Assembly: GCF_023509825.1 (NCBI RefSeq)
Contig: NZ_JAKQXY010000001.1
Span: 248,001-312,000 of the forward strand
Length of the DNA stretch: 64,000 nt
Source: Spiroplasma attinicola
GTDB taxonomy: Bacteria > Bacillota_I > Bacilli_A > Mycoplasmatales > VBWQ01
Direction: 5' to 3'
A program made the translations under genes and the position numbers. Below are positions 56,729 to 64,000 of the stretch, piece by piece. The notes beneath the pieces were generated by a model. That model saw only the letters and a program-made list of their open reading frames with translations, was not told the origin of the DNA and made no database searches. Numbering within the stretch: position 1 is the stretch's first letter; the number at the start of each line of letters is the position of its first letter.

Positions 56729-58831
56729 TTATTTTTTCATAACTCTTGATTTTTGATACTTACCAACAATTTCTTCAGTTACTGATTTCGGTGCTTCAGC
56801 GTAATTAGAAAAAGTCATTGTATAAGTTCCTCTTCCTTGAGTCATTGAACGCAATTCAGTTGCATAACCGAACATTTCTCCTAGTGGCACTTTACACTTA
56901 ATTACTGATGCATCACCACGAGTTTCATCATCTTCAATTGTTCCTCTTTTTCCAGAGATTTTACCAACTACTGCTCCATAATAATCACCAGGAACTACTA
57001 CTTCAACATTCATAATTGGTTCTAATAAAACTGGTTTTAATTTAGCTTTATTATCTTGCAATGCTTTTGATGCTGCAATATTGAAAGCTCGTTCTGACGA
57101 ATCAACCGGGTGAAATGAACCATCAAATAAAGTTGCTTTAACATCAATTACTGGATAACCAGCAATTAAACCATTTTCTAAAGATTCTTCTAAACCTTCT
57201 TGTACTGGTTTAATATATTCTCTTGGAATTCTTCCACCAACAATTTTGTCAACAAATTCAAACCCTTTTCCTGGATTTGGTTCTAATTTCATAATTACAT
57301 GACCATACTGACCTCTACCACCTGATTGGTGAATATATTTTCCTTCAGCATGTTCATCAGTTGCTTTAATTGTTTCACGATAAGCAACTTGTGGATTACC
57401 AGTATTAGTTTTTACATTAAATTCACGAGATAAACGATCAACTAAAATGTCTAAGTGTAATTCACCCATTCCAGAAATAATTGTTTGACCAGTTTCATGA
57501 TCAGCACTTACTTTAAAAGTTGGATCTTCTTCAGCTAATTTTCCTAATGCTAAACTCATTTTTTCTTGGTCAGCTTTAGTTTTTGGTTCCAAAGCTAAAG
57601 AAATAACAGGTTCAGGGAATACCATTGATTCTAAAACAATTTCATTTTTTTCATCAGCTAATGTATCACCTGTTGTTGTTGATTTTAATCCAACAATCGC
57701 AGCAATATCACCAGCATAAAGTTGGGTAATATCTTCACGGTGGTTGGCATGCATTTGTAAAATTCGACCAACTCGTTCTTTGTTATCTTTAGTTGAGTTT
57801 AAAATATAAGAACTAGATTTTAAAGTTCCTGAATAAACTCTAATAAAAGTTAGTCGACCAACATAAGGATCAGTCATTACTTTAAATGCTAAAGCAGAAA
57901 ATGGTTCTTCATCTGATGAATGTCTTTCAACTTCTTCACCTGTCGGTAAAACACCTTTAATCGCTGGAACATCAAGTGGTGATGGTAAATAATCAACCAC
58001 TGCATCTAACATTAATTTTACACCTTTGTTTTTAAAGGCACTTCCACATAATACTGGGAAGAATTCAGCATTAATTGTTAAACGACGAATAATTTTCTTA
58101 ATTTCAGCAACACTAATTTCTTGTCCTTCAAGATATTTTTCTAAAATAGAATCATCATGATGAGCTAATTCTTCAATTAAAATTGCTCTTCTTGCTTCAA
58201 CTTCTGGCATTAATTCTGTTGGAATTGGAATTTCTTGATAATTTTCTTGTGCTTGACCATCAAATCCATAAGCCTTTAAAGTAATTAAATCAATAATGCC
58301 ATTAAAGTCATTTTCAGCACCAATTGGTCATTGAATTGCAAAGGCTTTTGCTCCCAAACGAGAATGTAATGTTGCAATTGAATTAGCAAAGTTGGCACCA
58401 ATTTTATCCATCTTATTAGCGAAAACAATTCTTGGTACTTTATATTTTGTTGCTTGTCTTCAAACAGTTTCAGTTTGCGGTTCAACTCCTGATTGAGCAT
58501 CCAATACTGCAACTGCTCCATCTAAAACTCGTAATGATCTTTCTACTTCAACAGTAAAATCAACGTGACCTGGAGTATCAATAATATTGATCCGATATTT
58601 TTCGTTATTATGAGTTCAAAAGGCAGTTGTTGCAGCAGAAGTAATTGTAATTCCTCGTTCTTGTTCTTGCACCATTCAATCCATAGTAGCGGCACCTTCG
58701 TGAACTTCTCCGATTTTATGAATCTTACCAGTATGGAATAAAACTCTTTCTGTTGTTGTTGTTTTTCCTGCATCAATATGAGCCATAATACCAATATTTC
58801 TAGTATTATTTAAAGAATATTCTCGGGCCAT
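56729..58831 (-). CDS. fusA: Elongation factor G
   Basis: 700 residues. [63 protein letters not shown], and domain [18 protein letters not shown]. It drives translocation on the ribosome with GTP. Ten or so TGA codons near the start make the N-terminal third look broken in standard code, but the frame is continuous to TAA 56729. It follows rpsG by 9 bases in the str operon. Confidence 0.98.
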
Positions 58832-58840
58832 AAATATCTC

Positions 58841-59311
58841 CTATCATTTATAGTGTGCAAAAGCTTTATTAGCTTCAGCAGCACGATGAATTTCATCACG
58901 TTTTTTAACAGCAGAACCATTACCTTGAGCAGCATCAATAATTTCTAATGCTAATTTATCTTGCATAGTTTTGCCATTTCTTAATCTTGCATAAGAAACT
59001 AATCAACGGATTGCCAATGTTGTTTTTCTTGATTCACTAACTTCAATTGGCACTTGATAGTTAGCTCCTCCAATTCTTCTTGTTTTAACTTCTAATTGTG
59101 GTGTAATATTTTCAATTGCTTTTTCACAAACTTGTAATGGTTCTTGACCTGTTTTTTCTTTAACAATTGCTAAAGATTGATAAACAATCTTTCTTGACAA
59201 ACTCTTTTTCCCAGATACCATAATGGCATTGATCAATTGAGTAATAAGCTTTGAATCAAAGACAGGGTCAAAAGGTAATTCGCGTTTAATTGCTTGATTT
59301 TTTCTACTCAT
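58841..59311 (-). CDS. rpsG: Ribosomal protein S7
   Basis: 156 residues. [20 protein letters not shown] at the start; [40 protein letters not shown]; the last residues are FAHYKW with Trp as TGA, then TAG. It nucleates the 30S head and touches the E site. It lies between rpsL (14 bases before) and fusA, the standard order. Confidence 0.97.
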
Positions 59312-59325
59312 TGTTAAACTCCTTC

Positions 59326-59748
59326 TTAAGCCTTATTCTTCTTAGCTTTTTTTGTCCCATATAATGAGCGACCTTGATTACGGTTTGCTACTCCAGCAGT
59401 ATCAAATGTACCACGAACAACATGGTATCTTACTCCGGGAAGATCTTTTACTCTTCCACCTCGAATTAAAATAATTGAGTGCTCTTGTAAATTATGTCCT
59501 TCACCGCCAATATAAGCAGTTACTTCCATAGAATTACTTAAACGAACACGAGCATATTTTCTTAAAGCTGAATTGGGTTTTTTTGGTGTCATAGTTCCAA
59601 CACGAACAGCTACTCCTCTTTTTTGTGGAGAACTAATCTTAGTTGAGCGTTTTTCTAAAGTATTATATCCAACATTTAAAGCTGGAGATTTTGATTTATA
59701 CTTCTTCATTTGACGACCATGACGTACTAATTGATTAATTGTCGGCAT
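59326..59748 (-). CDS. rpsL: Ribosomal protein S12
   Basis: 140 residues. [51 protein letters not shown] (in parts), [32 protein letters not shown]. It lines the decoding centre. The [10 protein letters not shown] loop is wild type at the Lys positions where streptomycin-resistance changes occur. First gene of the str operon, with its promoter just upstream. Confidence 0.98.
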   Translation of the reverse strand: MPTINQLVRHGRQMKKYKSKSPALNVGYNTLEKRSTKISSPQKRGVAVRVGTMTPKKPNSALRKYARVRLSNSMEVTAYIGGEGHNLQEHSIILIRGGRVKDLPGVRYHVVRGTFDTAGVANRNQGRSLYGTKKAKKNKA

Positions 59749-59784
59749 TAAATAATCTCCTTATTGCGATTTTCTGAATATTAT

Positions 59785-59854
59785 ATACACAATTCCGTGT
59801 GTATCATAAAAACAGTCCAATAAATATAATACCGATAAATACTGTAATAGTCAA
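59785..59854 (-). promoter_or_regulatory. Promoter and leader hairpin of the str operon
   Basis: On the minus strand TTGACT (59849-59854), 17 bases, TATTAT (59826-59831). The leader of about 70 bases holds a perfect 7-bp hairpin (ATACACA with TGTGTAT, 59785-59804), which may be a protein-binding or stability element. Confidence 0.65.
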
Positions 59855-59952
59855 TGAAATTAACGAGATTTTTTATAAATATATCTTGTAATATTTTAGA
59901 TTTAATTTTATAATTAAATTATTCAATTCTATAAAGAAAAGGGGTGTATAGA

Positions 59953-60489
59953 ATGAAAAAATATTTGATGCTTTTATCAGGTATTAGTGCAATTGGAATA
60001 GGTGCAATTGCCGGAACTATTAATACTAACAATAACAACGTAGAAAGTATGAAAACAACAGTTGCAAATACTTATCTTACTTCAAAAGATGAAGTAAAAT
60101 ATGATATTACAAATGATTCACAAACTGTTACTTTAGAAAATTTATTATCATCATTAAAAGACCTAAATAAAATTCATACAGAACAAAGTAAAGAAGTCGT
60201 ATTATCTGGTCTGCCACCTTTAGTAATGCTTAATGATGAAGGAACACTTTTAGGTCAAACCTACATGAGTGCAATCACATGAGTAAATCTTAACGGTTTA
60301 ATTAATTCTAATACGATTGATTTTGAAAATGTTTCAATGATTATTAGTAATAATCAAATTACAGTACTCCTTAACTATAAAGTTGGTGATACTGATCAAA
60401 TGCTTGAGTTATTTACATACAATGGTAATGTACCTTTAACACAAGATTACATGACAGCATTTCTTGCATTACAATATGAAACAAACTAA
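59953..60489 (+). CDS. Small secreted protein, unknown
   Basis: 178 residues from ATG 59953 (AGGGG 8 bases upstream; a GTG three codons earlier is inside that site). A signal peptide or anchor (MKKYLMLLSGISAIGIGAIAG) is followed by an Asn/Thr-rich mature part with one TGA-Trp. VSMIISNNQITVLLNYKVG resembles a line in the protein at 12396-13124 (TLTNNQITINYQI), hinting at a common fold in secreted spiroplasma proteins. No lipobox and no second membrane segment. A terminator follows. It is divergent from the str operon. Confidence 0.65.
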
Positions 60490-60511
60490 GAAATAAAATA
60501 ACTAAATAAGA

Positions 60512-60547
60512 AAAAATTCTTAACTGTAATAGTTAAGAATTTTTTTA
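60512..60547 (+). terminator. Terminator between convergent genes
   Basis: Stem TTCTTAACT/AGTTAAGAA with flanking A and T runs extending it, loop GTAAT. Confidence 0.85.
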
Positions 60548-60554
60548 ATTTTAA

Positions 60555-62255
60555 TTAAGCTTGTCAGCGTAATTTTCAACCAGCAATACCAATAAATCCA
60601 GCAATAAGCACTAATGAAATTGGCACATAAGCATAATAAATTGTTTCTCAAACAAAGTTATGATTTCAAGCTTGTAAGAATGGATCTAGACAATATTTAA
60701 ACGGATTAATATAAGTTATATACTTTAAAGCATCACTATTACTAATCATTTCAATCGGGACAAAACCACCACTTAAGAACGCAACAGGTAAATAAATTAC
60801 ATTAGAAATAGCAATGAAAGATGTTGTTGATTTGAAAATTGAAGCAAGCATCATTCCAAGACTAATTGAAGTAATAATTAAAATTACTAAAAAGGGAATT
60901 GCTGGTCCAACATCAGTTGGTAAAGCAACAATACTTCAACCAAAGCGATGACCAAAGAAAATTCCTGCTCACAATAATGTTCAGAAAAAAGCAACAATAA
61001 TGAAAAGAAAAGCAATTGTAACTACCGAAGCAACAAAAAATATCGGTTTAATATTAGTTGCTCCAATTCGTTTCATCAAGACACTATTTTTAAATTCTAA
61101 AATTGTCTGTGGAATAATAAAGATTCCAACCGACATTGCCTGAACCATACTAATTGATCCAATTAAACTATGAATTGGCAAAACACCATCAGCACCGATT
61201 GGCATATTACTAAAAGCAAATCCTTGTAAAAATAAAATAATAATTGGATACGCAATTAAGAAAAAAGGCACAAAAAAACCTTTATAATAATACTTCAACA
61301 TTAAACCAATTAATGGTAAATTCTTACCATAATCTTTTGAATCACTAACTAAACGATCAATTTTATTTTGTTTCTTTGGTTTTTTAGCAGCTAATTCTTG
61401 TGCTTTCTTTTCTTCTTCTTGATATTGTTTTTCTAAATCAGCTCTTTTATTTTTTTCAAACATTTCTCAAGTATATGTATGAACTGAACCATAATTTTTA
61501 ATTAAATCTTTAACTAAACCTGAATCTTTAACAACACCATTATGAATATAAATATATTTTTCACAAAATTCTTCTACTTCACTCATCTGATGAGTAACTA
61601 AAATCATCGCTTTATTCTTTTTAACAATATTTTCTTGTAAAAATTCAAAAATTTGTGCTCTAACTTCAATATCTAACCCAGTAGAAACTTCATCTAAAAT
61701 TACTAAATCAGGATCATGAATAACACTTAATAAAATATTTAATCGTTGTTGTTGCCCGCCCGATAGTCCTTCAATAAATTTATTTTCAAGACCATTAAGC
61801 TGGTAAGTTTTTAATAATTGTTTTAATTGTTTTTCGGTCATTTTAATACTAAAAGTATGTAAATAATACTTAAGCATATCCATAACAGAAATTCCAATTG
61901 GATATTTTGAATCTTGAAATTGTAAACCAATAACCAAATTTTCTTGACGAACTACTTGTCCAGAAGTTGGTTGTCTAATTCCACCAATAATTTCACTAAC
62001 AGTTGATTTACCAGAACCATTAGCCCCAATAATTCCAATTCGATCACCAGGATTAATAGTAAAACTAACATTATCTAAAGCAAGTTTATTTTTATATTTT
62101 TTAGTAATGTGTTTTAGCTCAACTAAAGGTTTATTTTTATCAATTGATTTTCTTTTTTTTAGTGATTTTTTTATTACTTGATTTGACTCATTAATGTCAA
62201 CACTTAAATTTTTAGCATCTTTTTTAAGTGGTTTTCTTTTTGTTGTTTCCGACAT
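60555..62255 (-). CDS. ABC transporter with ATPase and ABC-2 permease fused (ABCG-like order)
   Basis: 566 residues in one frame: after SVHTYT the codons are TGA-GAA-ATG, so with TGA as Trp the ATPase runs into the permease without a stop. Residues 45-260 are the ATPase (IIGANGSGKSTVSEI, GLQFQDSKYP, GLSGGQQQRLNILLSV, LVILDEVSTGLD, LVTHQMSEVEE). A charged linker (DLEKQYQEEEKKAQELAAKK) follows, then about six membrane segments of ABC-2 type ending in WKLRWQA. An N-terminal ATPase with a C-terminal ABC-2 domain is the layout of eukaryotic ABCG half-transporters. It should work as a homodimer, likely as an exporter. Start ATG 62255 with AAGGGAA upstream. Confidence 0.85.
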
Positions 62256-62440
62256 CAAAAAAATTCCCTTCGTTTTTATAAATAATTTTACTATTTATTC
62301 TAACATATAAAAGAAAAAGTTAAATATAATTATTTTTATTTAAGTTAAAAACTTAAAAATTAAGAAAAAAACTCTAGAAATTAATCGTCATATTGGTTAT
62401 TAAAAATATCTAAATGCTTTAAAACTATCATTTAATTTAA

Positions 62441-62452
62441 TTTTGCTATAAT
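62441..62452 (+). promoter_or_regulatory. Extended -10 promoter of the HU g­ene
   Basis: TTTTGC-TATAAT, the same 12 bases found before gap. It lies 70 bases before the start codon. Confidence 0.55.
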
Positions 62453-62522
62453 AAAAATATCATTTAGAGTATTAAATAAATGATAGAATTTTCATTTAAA
62501 AAGGAAAGAAGGGTTTATTATT

Positions 62523-62807
62523 ATGATGAAGAAGAGAACTATCATCGAAAATACTAAAAAAGAAGTAAATTTGACTGATAAACAATCTCAAGAAGTAATT
62601 AATACAATTTTTGACACAATTTCTAAAGCGCTAATTCAAGGAGAAAACGTTAAAATCAGAGGCTTTGGTACTTTCAAAATTACAAATTATAAAGAAAGAA
62701 ACGGTCGTAATCCAAAAACTGGTGAAAAAATTGTAATTCCAGCAAAAAGAGTAATCCGCTTAAATGTTGCCAAAGATTTAAAAAATGAAATTCAAAAAAA
62801 TCATTAA
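62523..62807 (+). CDS. hup: HU-type DNA-binding protein
   Basis: 94 residues. Helical N-terminus (TIIENTKKEVNLTDKQSQEV), then VKIRGFGTFKITNYKERNGRNPKTGEKIVIPAKRVIRL (in parts), the HU arm with the conserved RNP.TG and Pro at the tip. It bends and packs DNA. An ATG-ATG start; either may be used, with AAGGG 9 bases before the first. A perfect terminator follows. Confidence 0.96.
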   Translation: MMKKRTIIENTKKEVNLTDKQSQEVINTIFDTISKALIQGENVKIRGFGTFKITNYKERNGRNPKTGEKIVIPAKRVIRLNVAKDLKNEIQKNH

Positions 62808-62815
62808 TAATAAGA

Positions 62816-62846
62816 AAAATGTCTAGGTAAATCTAGACATTTTTTA
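62816..62846 (+). terminator. Terminator after HU gene
   Basis: AAAATGTCTAG (62816-62826) with CTAGACATTTT (62833-62843), loop GTAAAT, T run. Confidence 0.9.
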
Positions 62847-62889
62847 ATTAATATTATATTAAATTATCATTTTTAATTTATAAGTAATC

Positions 62890-63276
62890 TTATGTATATA
62901 ATCATCGCTTGAAATAACCACTAGCTAATAATAAAATAGCAAAACCACCAAAAATCGGTAAAACAATTACTAAAAAAACAATCCCAGCTATTAATTGTGC
63001 TAATGGAGCAGAAGAAAAATCAAAAATCTGAGTATATCTTTGCGATAAGGCTGATACTCCCTGACTTGATAAAAATTCAGAAATATTATGATTAACCATA
63101 ACTTGAAAACCACTACCAATTAAGTCTGAATCAACAATATTAGCATCCTTAGGAACAAAATTAGCGGTTCCAATTAAAATTAATGCTAATGCTAATACAA
63201 CTAAAGCAATTGCCAAACTATAATTACCATATCTAATTAATCGATTTTGTTTTTTAAGTCATTTTAAAAAATTCAT
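62890..63276 (-). CDS. Small two-segment membrane protein, unknown
   Basis: 128 residues from ATG 63276 (AAAGGAT upstream). A basic start (FLKWLKKQNRLIRYGNY) leads into one membrane segment (LAIALVVLALALILIGTA), then an outer loop of about 45 residues, then a second segment (LIAGIVFLVIVLPIFGGFAI) and a basic tail. Two TGA-Trp. It is the next gene downstream of the FtsX-like permease gene on the same strand, after about 110 bases. No family recognised; it could be an accessory of that permease. Confidence 0.6.
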
Positions 63277-63389
63277 TATTATCCTTTCCTTTCATACTAA
63301 GGAATTTTTTTATTAGTTAGTTCTAAAAGTAATAACTTATATAATTATACAAAAAAATTTTTATCAAAAAAATAAAAATTTTGATTATG

Positions 63390-64000
63390 TTAATTTTTAT
63401 CTTTTCTTTGTGAAAATTTTAATGATTTAGTAACACAAATAATTGGCATCAAAATATTAGGTAAAACAACAATTCCAGTTAATCCTAATCAAAGACCAAT
63501 ATTGTTTACAGCTGCAACATCATGATAAATGATATCAACCATTAAGCTAGGAATCAAACTAACAATTAAAATTGCAATACTAATCATCAAACCTTCAATC
63601 AGATTTAAAAAGTAAATTTGTCTTTTTTTAACTCCTAATTGCATTAAATCATAATTATTTTGCTGATAAGCATCAAAATAAAGATAACTAGTTACTAAAA
63701 TTACAATTAATCCAAAAAGACAAACCATAAAACTTAAAATTATTGCGACTAAATTTAGGGCTCTTCCTCAAATATTTTCTTGAAAATTTCCTGTTTCTGC
63801 TTCGTTCAAAGTATTAAAAGAAAAATTTGCCAAACTAAAAATCAAAATTCCCAAACTAAGTAAAACAACAATTTTAAAAAGATTATAATAAAACCGTGAC
63901 GCCCCCAAATAAGATAAATATCTTTTTTGAATAATAAATTTTCAACATCAAAAAAATCCTTTTATTAAAGTAAAGCCAGCTAAAGTAAAACCAATTAAAA
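63390..64000 (-). CDS. FtsX-like ABC permease, C-terminal part (gene runs off the window)
   Basis: 203 codons are seen, open at the right edge, with stop TAA at 63390. There are four hydrophobic segments. NYDLMQLGVKKRQIYFLNLIEGLMISI fits the FtsX/MacB permease pattern (LR.LGA...QI......E......), and an upstream stretch RYLSYLGASRFYYNLFK repeats the same idea. The C-terminus is FSQRKDKN. Such permeases work with an ATPase encoded nearby, presumably beyond the window. Substrate unknown. Confidence 0.65.

Noticed and set aside
58285-58794. Minus-strand frames inside the fusA N-terminal region
   Set aside because: They are in another frame; the real EF-G frame runs through with TGA as Trp.

Overview
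The window is chromosomal DNA from a mollicute, most likely a Spiroplasma. UGA must be read as tryptophan: TGA falls inside nearly every conserved gene (polA, gap, ldh, tuf, tyrS, lgt), while TAA and TAG end them. The DNA is very A+T rich, and there are no cell-wall genes. Assignment to the genus is an inference from gene content and style (lipoprotein family, replication and glycolysis genes, small secreted proteins). It is not proven by a marker tree. All coding calls below use genetic code 4.

Layout. 1-3.2 kb: end of a surface lipoprotein gene, then a two-gene AAA ATPase plus RloB-like unit that looks like an anti-phage system. 3.4-12.2 kb: DNA replication and repair (polA, mutM, a DnaB/DnaD-like initiator, dnaI), with two perfect DnaA boxes before the initiator pair, then gap and pgk. 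12.4-14.9 kb: small membrane and secreted proteins, including two proteins that look like YugP-type peptidases without their metal site. 15-21.2 kb: fakA, hpf, an ABC-2 exporter, tRNA-Ile, rpsI-rplM. 21.3-25.3 kb: a DUF3800 protein, a candidate small RNA, an LDH-family enzyme carrying the arginine typical of malate dehydrogenases, a citX relic and a MATE transporter. 25.4-28.5 kb: rpsD behind a consensus promoter and long leader, then decayed phage-like DNA including a tail-fibre-like gene. 28.6-37 kb: tyrS with a large insertion, a regulator, and the classic hprK-lgt-trxB-whiA block, then a second MATE protein.

The most unusual region is 37.2-41.1 kb. A cobalamin riboswitch aptamer, followed by two intrinsic terminators, precedes five tightly packed genes: a lipoprotein, a secreted protein, an ABC-2-type permease, an anchored DUF4430 (transcobalamin-like) protein and an ABC ATPase. 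It reads as a corrinoid uptake or handling system that does not use BtuCD or an ECF module. I know of no described example in Mollicutes.

41-50.4 kb holds a hydrolase, NADH oxidase, a dicarboxylate or amino-acid symporter, and an array in which a tryptophan-rich secreted protein is followed by four paralogous membrane proteins (one broken). The same plan, secreted Trp-rich protein plus membrane partner, occurs at 12.4-13.8 kb. 50.6-59.8 kb: a calcium-type P-ATPase, an aldo/keto reductase, a DnaQ-like protein, tuf and the str operon (rpsL-rpsG-fusA). 60-64 kb: a secreted protein, an ABC transporter whose ATPase and permease are one polypeptide in ABCG-like order, HU, and an FtsX-like permease running off the end.
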